Shown here: piece after piece, positions 46,285 to 55,550 of the stretch | Layout: each line of letters starts with the position of its first letter | Position numbering within the stretch: the first letter of the stretch is position 1 | DNA from: Legionella donaldsonii | GTDB taxonomy: Bacteria > Pseudomonadota > Gammaproteobacteria > Legionellales > Legionellaceae | Length of the DNA stretch: 64,000 nucleotides | NCBI RefSeq assembly: GCF_900452385.1 | Contig: NZ_UGOA01000001.1 | Coordinates: forward strand, 2,551,501-2,615,500 | Reading direction: 5' to 3' | Position numbers and translations under genes: made by a program | Notes under the pieces: generated by a model | What the model saw: the letters and a program-made list of their open reading frames with translations, nothing else | Told to the model about the DNA's origin: nothing | Databases searched by the model: none

Positions 46285-47094
46285 TCAATGGCTATTGAGC
46301 CATCTCTTAATCTCGTAGGCGGTATCAGAGAGTACTTCCAACAATTGCGTGTAAAGTTCTTCTAGTAATTGGACATGGCCCGCTTTTCGATAACGCTCCA
46401 AATACTGGCAGGCGTACAGCATTTTGGTGGTACCACAATATAAAGCGCCACTTTTCATCTTATGAGCCAATTCTTCAATAAGAGCCCAGTCTTTAACAGC
46501 ATAGGCCTGTTCAATCGCCTTTTTATCGTCAGGGATTGCTTCATCAACCATAACTTTGAGCAATTCTTTAAAAACCTTGGCATCACCCAGGATTTTGATT
46601 CCATTATTGCTATCAAGTAAAGGAAAGTTATTTAATGCAAATAATTGCTCTTCGGTGTCAGGCAAATCGCGCCCTAGCTGACCAGTAACCGACTTTTTAA
46701 CTCCTGCCATCCCGTTGGCAGCAGAAGGAATATAGTGCTTTATAATTTCTTGCATCTTCTGTAAATGCAGGGGCTTTTTGATTAGTTCTGCTATCCCTGC
46801 GTTTAGATAATCGCTTTCGGTTTCCTCAAGAATGTCCACTGTTAAACCAATAATTGGGATGGGTGTGTGGTACAACACTTTTTCTCGTTCACGGATTGCC
46901 AGAATCATTTGCTCTACAGACATTCCCGGTAAATTAACCTCCGTGAGTATTAAATCAAAACGGGTTGTTTGCATCAGTTCTAAGGCTTGTTCACCGTTTA
47001 TGGCAAAAGAAAATTGGCAACCAGCCTGCTGAATAATGATTTCAGTCAGGCGAGCAGCAATAAGATTATCTTCTATTAATAATACATGGGACAA
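46285..47094 (-). CDS. Receiver-HPt protein with Glu at the phospho-acceptor position
   Basis: 269 residues. The N-terminal receiver domain has the acidic pair E8-D9, Thr in GLTVDIL and Lys-Pro in LIKKPLH. Where the phosphorylated Asp should be, the sequence reads DLILTEVNLPGM, placing Glu at position 52. A linker of about 45 residues leads to an HPt domain with the phosphorylatable His in AHKMKSGALYCG (H211). It resembles the tail of a hybrid sensor kinase detached from its kinase. A Glu often mimics phosphate, so the receiver may be locked on while the HPt His still relays phosphate. The partner kinase is unknown. Confidence 0.85.
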   Translation of the reverse strand: MSHVLLIEDNLIAARLTEIIIQQAGCQFSFAINGEQALELMQTTRFDLILTEVNLPGMSVEQMILAIREREKVLYHTPIPIIGLTVDILEETESDYLNAGIAELIKKPLHLQKMQEIIKHYIPSAANGMAGVKKSVTGQLGRDLPDTEEQLFALNNFPLLDSNNGIKILGDAKVFKELLKVMVDEAIPDDKKAIEQAYAVKDWALIEELAHKMKSGALYCGTTKMLYACQYLERYRKAGHVQLLEELYTQLLEVLSDTAYEIKRWLNSH

Positions 47095-47440
47095 ACTATT
47101 GGCTCCCTTCTCAAGCCCATCGACCGTTTATCCCTATTAAGCCTTCGTTTCCGCTCGAAGAAGCCTAATAAGGGCCTTTTGGATTATTGAACGTCATAAC
47201 CTGTGGTTAATAGGATACCATTTATCGTTATAAGTTATGAGTCTATTCGAGCTGCACAGTCCAACGAGCATTCAAAGCAACATCCATACCGATACCTGAT
47301 TGTTTGATAGTCTTGCCACCACTATCACCACCATAAAGCTATTATAGGGGCCACATCTAAAGAGGATTGTTCATATAACGTTCTGTTTTGCTCTTTTCTT
47401 AAATCTTAAAAGCCATTAAAACCACCCTTTAGGTGAGGCA
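47095..47440. other. Intergenic region with a hairpin and a possible gene remnant
   Basis: Just upstream of the receiver-HPt gene, CCCTATTAAGCC and GGCTTAATAGGG-like arms around CTTCG and CGAAG form a long stem (about 47131-47174). Its T run is on the plus strand (CCTTTTGG). The part 47243-47338 may be a gene remnant, listed separately. The rest shows nothing. Confidence 0.4.
47243..47338 (-). pseudogene. Possible 3' remnant of a lost gene
   Basis: A minus-strand stretch of 31 codons between two stops reads LYGGDSGGKTIKQSG followed by IGMDVALNARWTVQLE and a TAG. It has no start codon or ribosome site. The alternating pattern near the end is reminiscent of a beta-strand. It may be the tail of a deleted coding sequence; chance is not excluded. 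Confidence 0.25.
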
Positions 47441-48217
47441 TTATTTTTCGGCTCTTATCAAATAAATTGATAAATTAAACCAATACTCCCCCTGATATTT
47501 TTCCTGGCACTCCCGATCATAAGCACTTACCATCGCCTCATTGATCATGGGTATTTTATTACTGGGGATTTGGCCATGAAAAAAGGCTATTCCATTGACA
47601 AATTTGCGGAAAACATCAAGAGAAGGCAAGGGTAAGGCATGCTTCGGTCGTTCTATGCTTATGCGTTTAAAAGGTAGAGCCTGTATTCTTTCTTGTAAAT
47701 GATCTAAATTCTTGTAATCGACAGGCGGCTTAAAACTAGCTAAACAAGGAAACTCACCGGACGCTTTTACAGCCCTATAACTTGTAATAAAAGGGTCGTC
47801 ACCTGAAGGAAAAAGAGTCAAAATTTTTCCGCCTGGTTTTAAAGCGCGATAAATAGCCTGAAACGCCTTTTCAATACTAAAAGCACACCATTGTAAACAC
47901 CAAAACGATACGATGAAATCAAATTGATTCTCGAAGGTCATGGTTAATACATCCTCTTGCTCTAGACTTACATTAGGATAATTGGCCATTTCCTCTCTGG
48001 CTAATTTCAGCATATTCTCAGACGCATCAATACCAAGCAGTGCGCCCTGCGGGATTTTTGCCACGATTTTTCGAGTATAAGCACCATTCCCACAGCCGAT
48101 ATCCAAGACCTGATCGGTTGGCTGTATGGTCAAATATTTTAAATAATTATCAGCAATATTCGCTTGAATAAACGAACCTATTGCATAATCATTGGCAGGC
48201 CACTCTTGCGCTGACAT
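47441..48217 (-). CDS. Class I SAM-dependent methyltransferase
   Basis: About 258 residues. The SAM-binding motif I is VLDIGCGNGAYTRKI, followed by LLGIDASENMLKLAREE and FDFIVSFWCLQW; the start (ANDYAIGSFIQANIADNYLKYL) is like trans-aconitate or juvenile-hormone-acid methyltransferases. The acceptor cannot be told from sequence. The ATG at 48215-48217 has AAGGA at good spacing; an ATG two codons earlier is too close to it. It follows the lipid-transport operon by about 60 bases on the same strand. Confidence 0.82.
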   Translation of the reverse strand: MSAQEWPANDYAIGSFIQANIADNYLKYLTIQPTDQVLDIGCGNGAYTRKIVAKIPQGALLGIDASENMLKLAREEMANYPNVSLEQEDVLTMTFENQFDFIVSFWCLQWCAFSIEKAFQAIYRALKPGGKILTLFPSGDDPFITSYRAVKASGEFPCLASFKPPVDYKNLDHLQERIQALPFKRISIERPKHALPLPSLDVFRKFVNGIAFFHGQIPSNKIPMINEAMVSAYDRECQEKYQGEYWFNLSIYLIRAEK

Positions 48218-48277
48218 GTTCATTTCCTTGTTTTATACAACATTCGGCTTGGTTGATGTGTTCGGAAAAATAATTCC

Positions 48278-48880
48278 TTACTTCAGATCCTCGCGACGGT
48301 ATTTCCCTGCCATAAATGAGCGCGCAATGGTTTCTGTCAGACAAGTTAAATTCGAATTCATGCTGACAACGAGCGCCTCTGGTGTCACTTGAGTAAGCTT
48401 CAGGTGATAATAAACGTCATGTTTTTCAATTAAATCACGATCATGATAAATGATGTATTCAGCGCGTAATATACTGCTACCATTACTCGCTATAGCAAAA
48501 TCGGCAATATTGATTTGTAAGTGGTAGTTAGGTTTGAATTTACTGTCCCAGGGAAAGCTCTCAACCACCGCTCCTGGCAATAGGGTGGAAAGATTGGTTT
48601 CTACTACACGCATGATGTTTTTATTTAAAGCTTCAGCCCATTGATGAAACTCTTTTAACGCAATCTGATGGGGTGTGTAGTGAATCATTAATTGCGGTTT
48701 TTCAATATAAGCGGGGCAATTCACTTCATCGATCCCTATTTTTAAATAGCTATAAGTATTCATTTGCTGTTTTTTCGGTGGAATAGGATTTAACACATAA
48801 AATTGCGACTCTTTACTGCGTCCGCAAGCAACAAGGACTAATCCTATTAAAAAAACAAAACTCCATTTGCCTACTCTCAC
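48278..48880 (-). CDS. PqiC-like lipoprotein of the MCE transport system
   Basis: 200 residues with a lipoprotein signal ending at LVACGRS and a DUF330/PqiC-like domain opening QFYVLNPIP, as in the ABC-type transport auxiliary lipoproteins. These sit in the outer membrane and work with MCE proteins to move lipids across the envelope. Its ATG overlaps the MCE gene stop by four bases. The substrate is unknown. Confidence 0.85.
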   Translation of the reverse strand: MRVGKWSFVFLIGLVLVACGRSKESQFYVLNPIPPKKQQMNTYSYLKIGIDEVNCPAYIEKPQLMIHYTPHQIALKEFHQWAEALNKNIMRVVETNLSTLLPGAVVESFPWDSKFKPNYHLQINIADFAIASNGSSILRAEYIIYHDRDLIEKHDVYYHLKLTQVTPEALVVSMNSNLTCLTETIARSFMAGKYRREDLK

Positions 48881-49623
48881 TGTTTACCTCGCAATAATGA
48901 TTCAGGATGCCGCGACAGATAATCGGTCAAATTTTGAGCTGAATAAGCAGCCCCCGAGATCTGTTTTAACGTTTGGGTAAAATAGGTGAATACTGGCGGA
49001 GTATCTTCATTAAGATTATTGGTTAATCTTTCAAAACTCTCTGCCATATTTTTAACCGCATTGATTGTTTGACGCATGTCTTCTGAACGAACAAATTTGC
49101 TAATGTCTTCCATCGTCTTTTTAGCGGTTTTTAATGCGTCATCTAAAGTCGTGTATTTATCAATTGTATTGATTGTTGGAAAAACAGGATAATTACGATA
49201 ACGTGTTCGCTTGTATTTATGCACAGGCAATGATTGAACAAGCTCAATATTTGCAACACCTGTTAAAAAATTGGGTTTGGATATATCGGCAACATACCCC
49301 TGCTTGATGAGTGTTCGCATAGGATTACGTCGTAGTCCAAACGTTTTCTCAACAAAAAATTGTACATAAACGGGGATTTCCACTTCGTTCTTGGCTTTAT
49401 TTTCCGTAATTTCTATTGCTGTAACTTGACCTATTTTCACCCCGCGGTAAGTCACTATTGACGAGGCTTCCAACCCTGTCAGTGATCCTTTGAAAAACAT
49501 CACATAGGTTTCCACCTGGGCACGTAAGTATTCATTGTAAAAAAAGATTGCGCCAAAAATCATTAAACTGAGTGCGCCAACAATAAAAATACCCACTAAT
49601 GTATAGAGTCGCTCCTGACGCAT
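48877..49623 (-). CDS. MlaD-like MCE-domain protein
   Basis: 248 residues with an N-terminal membrane helix (about 10-30) and a single MCE domain beginning YVMFFKGSLTGLEASSIVTYRGVKIG. A helical C-terminal region with TMEDISKFVRSEDM and ESFERLTNNL follows. MCE proteins form hexameric rings that carry lipids between membranes. The ATG has AAGGAG upstream. It lies eight bases after the permease gene. Confidence 0.88.
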   Translation of the reverse strand: MRQERLYTLVGIFIVGALSLMIFGAIFFYNEYLRAQVETYVMFFKGSLTGLEASSIVTYRGVKIGQVTAIEITENKAKNEVEIPVYVQFFVEKTFGLRRNPMRTLIKQGYVADISKPNFLTGVANIELVQSLPVHKYKRTRYRNYPVFPTINTIDKYTTLDDALKTAKKTMEDISKFVRSEDMRQTINAVKNMAESFERLTNNLNEDTPPVFTYFTQTLKQISGAAYSAQNLTDYLSRHPESLLRGKQ

Positions 49624-49631
49624 TACACTCC

Positions 49632-50390
49632 TTAAAAATTAGAAATATTCAAATATAAGCTAAAGGCTGTCAGCCATAATAAGCCCCGGGTTATGATTCG
49701 AGACACCGCTTGTCTTACTGAGATATTTCTTACCGCTACATCATAATAGTAATAGCCTACGATGAGACTCACAATGGTACAATACACTGAGGTTTTTAAA
49801 ATCGAGATAAATATTTCCACGAAGGTTATAGAACCTGCCAAATGCAGCAAATATTCATGAGTACTAATCCCTAACACAAAGTGGAAGGTTAGGTACACGC
49901 TAAAAATAAAAGCAGCCACTGTGTAAGTGTAGAGAAGTAACGCTGTAATATTGATCCCAATGATGATAGGCAAAATATAATCCAGTAATACTTCCTGTGG
50001 GACACGATGCAGTTTTGTAACTCGAGCTGTAATCAAATTCAAAGAAGATTGCACACAAAGTACATAGCCAATTAATAAGGGAACAAAATCACGTGTTAAC
50101 AAATTTTGCACAATTAACAGTGCTTTATGTTGCAGATGATACTTGTTTAAAATATGGTGAAGATTGGTGGCTATCGACATTCCCATTAAGGCACTAATGA
50201 ACAATAAAGGAATCGCCAGCTTGGCACCCGAGCGGTAGATAGTTTTTATTATGCGCTCCCAGGAAATGACGGAGCGTCCCCAGAGAAAATCTTGCATGCA
50301 GTGCCATAAATGGCCAATGAAGTGAAAAAAAAGTGTAACTGATGCAATAAACTTTATTACATTAAAACCTGTGCGCCTAAAAACATACAT
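49632..50390 (-). CDS. MlaE-like permease of the MCE transport system
   Basis: About 252 residues with five to six membrane helices. The permease core around AKLAIPLLFISALMGMSIAT and the glutamate- and arginine-containing VTKLHRVPQEVLLDYILPI segment fit the MlaE family, although the usual E-x-G-P loop is not evident. The ATG at 50388-50390 with AAGGA upstream is preferred over a TTG nine codons earlier. No gene for the MlaF ATPase lies next to it, which is unusual. Confidence 0.8.
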   Translation of the reverse strand: MYVFRRTGFNVIKFIASVTLFFHFIGHLWHCMQDFLWGRSVISWERIIKTIYRSGAKLAIPLLFISALMGMSIATNLHHILNKYHLQHKALLIVQNLLTRDFVPLLIGYVLCVQSSLNLITARVTKLHRVPQEVLLDYILPIIIGINITALLLYTYTVAAFIFSVYLTFHFVLGISTHEYLLHLAGSITFVEIFISILKTSVYCTIVSLIVGYYYYDVAVRNISVRQAVSRIITRGLLWLTAFSLYLNISNF

Positions 50391-50532
50391 GTTCCAATCC
50401 TTGTGAAAAGAGTTCAATCAACCAGGCTCCCCCTCAATGATTAACCGGTAGATGCGTTACCATCCCAAGTTTTTATAAGGCACTGAAACCCTTTGGATAG
50501 CACTCATGCATTTATCCGACGCTTTTCGTTGG

Positions 50533-51054
50533 TTACTTATCTTTAAAAACCTTAATAGGAAATGGCTTTAACTCGTTCTGTCCTTTTAAAAAATCAGTCA
50601 CTTGATTCACCTGTGTAATCGTGGCTGACGAATACAGACCTTCCGTACAAGCTGATTTACTATAATTATTGGCGACAATCACATAAGGTCCTTGATTACT
50701 GACAACAGCACAAGTACAGGATGCCTTGGATGCATCATTCTTATCGATAGAACATGGCATATCCAAACACCAGGCCCAAGGGCGGTTATTCTCACAGCTT
50801 ATATAACCTTTAATGGGATAATAACGCGAGTAAATAATTTCATATCCTCCGTTACAAGGTTTTTCACCTGCAGAATACCCTTCTTTCACATCACATTTGC
50901 AAGATACAAAATCATTTCTTCCTGGAATCGGTTCACACAAGGCAGTTGTACACAATGCATATTTATTTTTGCAAAGATTAAAACTGGGTGCGGATGTGGA
51001 GGCTGTCAGATTAAGATGTACTATCATCAGAACAGCAAACACCATTTTCTTCAT
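50533..51054 (-). CDS. Secreted Cys-rich protein of unknown function
   Basis: About 173 residues. A signal peptide (MKKMVFAVLMIVHLNLTAS) is followed by twelve cysteines, several in repeated forms such as LCEPIPG, SCKCDVKEG, PCNGG, PCSIDK and SCTCAVVSN. Two halves look alike: a C-x-P or C-x-I pattern, then S-C-x-C and a K-x-C ending. Likely a disulfide-bonded exported protein. No family was recognised. The start at 51052-51054 has AAGGA upstream; the frame itself runs 11 codons further. Confidence 0.7.
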   Translation of the reverse strand: MKKMVFAVLMIVHLNLTASTSAPSFNLCKNKYALCTTALCEPIPGRNDFVSCKCDVKEGYSAGEKPCNGGYEIIYSRYYPIKGYISCENNRPWAWCLDMPCSIDKNDASKASCTCAVVSNQGPYVIVANNYSKSACTEGLYSSATITQVNQVTDFLKGQNELKPFPIKVFKDK

Positions 51055-51166
51055 AATAAAATCCTTCCTGATTAGATCCCGACGCACACTCTTTTAATAG
51101 TTTGCAGCAATTAATTGCTCTTTTTATCATAAAGAATGTACCTAATTCTGCAATAACAATAGCAAG

Positions 51167-52234
51167 TTACTCTTCTTTTACTAATTCCATCTCCGGGGCT
51201 GAAAAATAATATTCCAGCCGGTATTTGCGATAAAACTGTTCAGCCAATTTTGCATGCACGTAAGTACTAAGATGTACATCATCCCCAAACATATACTCTT
51301 TTTCTGAGGAAAAATCGCTTTTTTCTATAATAAAATCGGTCGATTGTATATAGGGCTGTCTTAGTTTAGCGATATCAAAACCATATTTCTCAGGGTTTTC
51401 ATACATTTCAGTTACTATGGAGTTCACATCAAAGACATCAACAGAGCAGTGAGGATGGGTCGCAGCAAACTCTTGGCAAGCGGTGGTCAAACGCTCGTTA
51501 AAATAGAGCGAGCAGTCACGAGTATACTCACATTCTTCTTTCTTGGCTTGGTAACGAGGGGTTAATGAAAGATCAGGTAGATTAAATAAAACAAAATGAG
51601 AATACTCATTTCTTACCAATTGAGCCAGATTCTCCATGCGGGCTTTTATAGCAAGATCGACATAATCACGAGAAGGACTGGTATTAACAGTCATTAAATC
51701 ATTCGCACCAGACCATTCAATGACTAATGTTTCTGCCTTGTGTTTTTTTGATAGCTCTAGCGCTTCATCATAGGCTAATAATTTTTTACGCACGCCATTT
51801 AAAGTCGGCAAAATCAAACGGTTAAAGAAACAACTAAGGTTTACACTGGGTACCCAGCTATAATCATGTGCCGTTAAGCCAGCCTCATCGTAGTTTCTAA
51901 TAAAATTTTTACCTTTATGATTAATGACCCGATCATTATTAAGGAAATAGCCCGTCTGCACTAAAATTTCGACCCGTCGCTCATGACTATTAATATTATC
52001 CACAATGGCTGCAGCAGCACCTAGTTCCTCAATGATGAATTCTTCGGCAATCATTGCGCTTAGATGATCAGTCCAGATTAAACCCGTAGTAAATTTACTT
52101 AAAGAAGAACGGCCTCGCAGACCACTCAGAGTACTCATCGGAGTAAACCCAAGTAAATTTCGCCTATCCAGCGCTCCTTGAGCAGAGAAACTATCACCCA
52201 TCATGATAAAACTTGAAATCTTCCAGAGTTTCAT
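51167..52234 (-). CDS. SGNH/GDSL-family hydrolase
   Basis: About 355 residues. Block I is MMGDSFSAQGA with the nucleophile Ser, block III is WSGANDLM and block V is GDDVHLS with Asp and His, so the catalytic set is complete. The layout resembles Legionella GDSL phospholipases or acyltransferases, but no signal peptide is visible (only a short hydrophobic WKISSFIMM before the GDS). The ATG at 52232-52234 follows AAGGG. Lipid ester substrates are likely but not proven. Confidence 0.8.
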   Translation of the reverse strand: MKLWKISSFIMMGDSFSAQGALDRRNLLGFTPMSTLSGLRGRSSLSKFTTGLIWTDHLSAMIAEEFIIEELGAAAAIVDNINSHERRVEILVQTGYFLNNDRVINHKGKNFIRNYDEAGLTAHDYSWVPSVNLSCFFNRLILPTLNGVRKKLLAYDEALELSKKHKAETLVIEWSGANDLMTVNTSPSRDYVDLAIKARMENLAQLVRNEYSHFVLFNLPDLSLTPRYQAKKEECEYTRDCSLYFNERLTTACQEFAATHPHCSVDVFDVNSIVTEMYENPEKYGFDIAKLRQPYIQSTDFIIEKSDFSSEKEYMFGDDVHLSTYVHAKLAEQFYRKYRLEYYFSAPEMELVKEE

Positions 52235-52240
52235 GATCAA

Positions 52241-52544
52241 TCCCTTATCTATTTAATGGCCACATCCTCGAAGTACCTGCTATTGAGATGGAGTATGACA
52301 TTAATAGAAGATTGTGCACAATAACTGTTTTTTAGCTATTGTGACATCCATTATTCCTTAATCACCTCCAGACTAAACCAATAAGGCAATCTGAAGAGAA
52401 GATTTTTGCTTGCCATCAACAAAAATAAATTGTTTGAATGAAGCGACTGAAAGAGAAAGGTAGAACAACTACTAATGCGGTATTAATATCCACAACAGAA
52501 ATTAGTTAAATTCTATGGCGTTTCGCCAGCTTGAGCGTCAAATA
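52241..52544. other. Intergenic region with a strong stem-loop
   Basis: CACAATAACT (52317-52326) pairs with AGCTATTGTG (52334-52343) with one mismatch around a T-rich loop. There is no T tract on either side, so its role is unclear; it may end the transcript of the 726-residue gene. Nothing else was recognised. Confidence 0.4.
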
Positions 52545-54725
52545 TCAGCAGCCCACTATCGGTGTACTCAGGGCGCTAAGTATACAATCAACTTCTTCTA
52601 CCCTCTTTTGGTGGACTAGACAATGCAATGGTCTAAATAAGCGAGGAGAATGATTGATTGGTGTTCGAACAGCAGGTAATTCTGCTAGGGCATCACTGTG
52701 ACTATCCGCATTAACAACAGGGATTTCTTGTGGACCACCGCCGTGACCATCAGCACTGCCAACAGGGGTTTCTTGAGGAGTAATGCCGTGATTATCAGCA
52801 CTATCAACAGGGGTTTCCTGAGGGGTAGTGCTAAGGGTGGTTGTAACCTCACTAACCAGTCGGTTAACAGAGGATTGGAGCTGTGTTTCTTCGCTATCTT
52901 TTAAAACCTTTTTCAAACTTTGAAATTCCGTATTACCTACTTCATGCAAACGCGCCAAGACTATTTTGGGTGTCTTGTCATATCCAAGCGCCAGATTGCT
53001 ATGAATATCGTACCATTCCAACCAGAGAGTACGACGTCTATTAACATTTTCCATTCTACTGATTAAATCTTGCTCACTAAGGGCTGCTTTTGACTGATAA
53101 CTTGCTTCGATCTCTTCACACCGTTTGAATTCATCAATATAAAAATTTCTAACCATTGTTGCCTTTTCATGGTTGCCAAAAGCACTGATCATTCTGGGAT
53201 TAATTTGAAACTCGGGAATTTCAAACGTGCCACCATAGTAGAGTTGGCGCGCTTTTTGATAAAGATCATTTTTTACCACAATGTATTCAGCAGCAGCTCT
53301 CAAAGCAACCAGCACGGTTGGAATTAAAATGAAAGTAAACACCAAATCAGAGAGGCCTAACGGGTTGAGTAGTAGGGCCGTCAAGACAATCGCCGTGACA
53401 GCAACAATCATTGGCATTACCATTCTTGCAAATTTAAAGAACGGGTCCTTTTCATATAAACCAATGTCACGGTATTCTTCATAAATGGGACGAAAAGGTG
53501 CCAGCAAACTTGCAATAATCGCTTTGTTTTCATTAATTTGATTTGCAAAACGACTGTAGTTATAAAGATCGAGGATAGCGAGAAACGAACTCTCGTTTTG
53601 TGTTGCAAAACTGGTAGCCTGAATAAAGGCATGGGCATCTGCCAGCTTGTTGACAAACTCTGTGCCGCCATTGACTACCCTATTATTCCAGAGATAAGAC
53701 AAGGAGTGCATTAAGACTTGTCCTTGCGTATCACTTGGTATTTTCCATTCTTTACCATTAATGAGAAGCAGCTTTTCAATGATATGGTTGCCAAGCTCTT
53801 GCTTATACACTTGAAGCCAATGGTCTAATAACAGCGCTTCCTTATCGTTAAAAGCTTGCATAATTTCTTTGGCAATACGGTTAGCCTGCCTTTGATTGAA
53901 ATTATGCAGTATCATTTCATTAGGAAGATTTTTAGCAGTTGCCTGTTGTAAATAATAAAAAACCACTTCGGTGACTAGCATTTCTTCTACTTTCGCCGTA
54001 TTGGGTTCTTTCTTTTGCATTTCAAGGCGGTATCTGGCACGCAATACTGCGATGGCACTTTCTTCATGTGGAGGCAATGGATTGTTAAGCAAGGGGAAAG
54101 CTTGAGCCAAAGCATTCGCCCGTTCATCTAGGACAACTATTTTTTGAACAATTTCTTGCTGTCGAATTTCCTCTTTTCTCTGAGCGATTGTTTCACGAAG
54201 AGGAGCCATTTCCGGGTTAGCTAGAAAAAGAGCCTTCCAAGCGGCAATAATCTTTCTCTTTTCATCCCGTATCTGCTCCAGAACCGCAGGATTCGTAACG
54301 TCTTGTTCATCCTCGAGAAGAGGAGGTATGCTAGTTTGCAGACCCCTTGAAAATTCAGCCTGGGTAAGTAAACGTTTCTGTTCAGTGGTCAATAATTTAA
54401 AGTCAGGGTATTCAGCCCTTAATATCTCCCAAATAATTCGCGCGACAACTTTCTTGTAGGCATCCGTTTGCTCTATATCACTCAGCAATCGAGTTTTTTG
54501 CGCAACAAAGTTTTGTTTAGCTTGAGCATAGATTGTTTCTGGGGAGGAAAAAAGTACTTGCCACCAGGCTAAAGAAGCACGAATCTCTTCTATCGAAGTT
54601 AAGGTATCCTTAACTGCTCTAATAAATTGCAGGCCTGCAGGAGAGCGCTCAAAAGTCTTGCGTTTTCGCCGATTAAGGAGGCCGTAACCAGGTATATACC
54701 GATTAGCTATATCCAAAAATTCCAT
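52545..54725 (-). CDS. 726-residue membrane protein with C-terminal 15-residue repeats; candidate effector
   Basis: Family not recognised. The first 430 residues are charged and helical. Two adjacent membrane helices follow (about 437-458, MIVAVTAIVLTALLLNPLGL, and 463-482), then another helical stretch. The C-terminus has three to four 15-residue repeats (TPQETPVDSADNHGI and variants TPQETPVGSADGHGG, GPQEIPVVNADSHSD). No signal peptide is present. A paired hairpin of membrane helices with long cytosolic arms is common in effectors that sit in host membranes, but translocation is inference. The ribosome site is weak. Confidence 0.65.
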   Translation of the reverse strand: MEFLDIANRYIPGYGLLNRRKRKTFERSPAGLQFIRAVKDTLTSIEEIRASLAWWQVLFSSPETIYAQAKQNFVAQKTRLLSDIEQTDAYKKVVARIIWEILRAEYPDFKLLTTEQKRLLTQAEFSRGLQTSIPPLLEDEQDVTNPAVLEQIRDEKRKIIAAWKALFLANPEMAPLRETIAQRKEEIRQQEIVQKIVVLDERANALAQAFPLLNNPLPPHEESAIAVLRARYRLEMQKKEPNTAKVEEMLVTEVVFYYLQQATAKNLPNEMILHNFNQRQANRIAKEIMQAFNDKEALLLDHWLQVYKQELGNHIIEKLLLINGKEWKIPSDTQGQVLMHSLSYLWNNRVVNGGTEFVNKLADAHAFIQATSFATQNESSFLAILDLYNYSRFANQINENKAIIASLLAPFRPIYEEYRDIGLYEKDPFFKFARMVMPMIVAVTAIVLTALLLNPLGLSDLVFTFILIPTVLVALRAAAEYIVVKNDLYQKARQLYYGGTFEIPEFQINPRMISAFGNHEKATMVRNFYIDEFKRCEEIEASYQSKAALSEQDLISRMENVNRRRTLWLEWYDIHSNLALGYDKTPKIVLARLHEVGNTEFQSLKKVLKDSEETQLQSSVNRLVSEVTTTLSTTPQETPVDSADNHGITPQETPVGSADGHGGGPQEIPVVNADSHSDALAELPAVRTPINHSPRLFRPLHCLVHQKRVEEVDCILSALSTPIVGC
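52690..52827 (-). repeat. 45-bp tandem repeats at the 3' end of the 726-residue gene
   Basis: Three clear units of 45 bases plus a worn fourth encode P-Q-E-x-P-V-x-x-A-D-x-H. The Pro/Asp/His-rich product is likely unstructured. Confidence 0.75.
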
Positions 54726-54840
54726 ATGTCAGGCCATGTCATAAAATAGAGGTGAATCTTACGCCTCGAAGCTTAACATTTTATTATGTATTCGCGCTAC
54801 TGAAACAGATAAAAATATTCAATTCAACAAAAATTAAATC

Positions 54841-54873
54841 AAAAAAATTATTAAAAATACAATAAGTATTTTT
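54841..54873 (-). terminator. AT-rich terminator of the uracil operon
   Basis: On the minus strand AAAAATAC, a five-base loop and GTATTTTT are followed by AATAATTTTTTT. It begins about 20 bases after the upp stop. The stem is AT-rich, so strength is uncertain. Confidence 0.55.
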
Positions 54874-54893
54874 ATAGTCCACATCCAAAGAAT

Positions 54894-55538
54894 CTAGTCA
54901 TGCAATTTGGTGCCGTAAACCCGATCACCGGCATCACCCAATCCGGGAAGGATATAGCCTTTTTCATCCAAACATTCGTCAATTGCTGCGGTATAAACCG
55001 GAATATCGGGATGTTCCTGGTGAAAAGAAGCAATACCTTCCGGGGCAGCCAATAAACAAAGAAATTTAATTGATTTCGGTTGTACTTCCTTAATTCGGCT
55101 GACCGCTGCAATAGCACTATTTCCCGTTGCGAGCATTGGGTCAACCACAATAATATCCCGATCTTTAATATGTTCAGGTAATTTATAGTAATACTCTACT
55201 ACCATCAAAGTTTTGGGATCGCGATATAAACCAATATGACCAACACGTGCAGAAGGTATTAGTTGTAACATCCCATCTAAAATTGCATTACCAGCACGCA
55301 GAATAGAGACAAAGACCAATTTCTTCCCTTGCAAGACTGGCGCCTGCATGGTCGCAAGAGGGGTTTCAATCTCTTCATACTCAATCGGTAAATCACGCGT
55401 CACTTCGTAAGCAAGCAGCATACTCACTTCTTGTAGAAGGGTACGAAATTTAACAGTACTGGTATCTTTCTTACGCATGATGGTCAGTTTGTGTTGGATA
55501 AGTGGATGGTTTACTACAACCACATGTTGATCAGTCAT
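54894..55538 (-). CDS. upp: Uracil phosphoribosyltransferase
   Basis: 214 residues. It makes UMP from uracil and PRPP. The PRPP-binding loop is [16 protein letters not shown], with [16 protein letters not shown] and the C-terminal uracil site [23 protein letters not shown] precedes the ATG. It is the third gene of the URC1-URC4-upp operon, 12 bases after the URC4 gene. In the URC pathway a uracil phosphoribosyltransferase (URC6) feeds the route, so here it may serve catabolism rather than only salvage. Confidence 0.95.
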   Translation of the reverse strand: MTDQHVVVVNHPLIQHKLTIMRKKDTSTVKFRTLLQEVSMLLAYEVTRDLPIEYEEIETPLATMQAPVLQGKKLVFVSILRAGNAILDGMLQLIPSARVGHIGLYRDPKTLMVVEYYYKLPEHIKDRDIIVVDPMLATGNSAIAAVSRIKEVQPKSIKFLCLLAAPEGIASFHQEHPDIPVYTAAIDECLDEKGYILPGLGDAGDRVYGTKLHD

Positions 55539-55550
55539 TATTCTTCCTTT

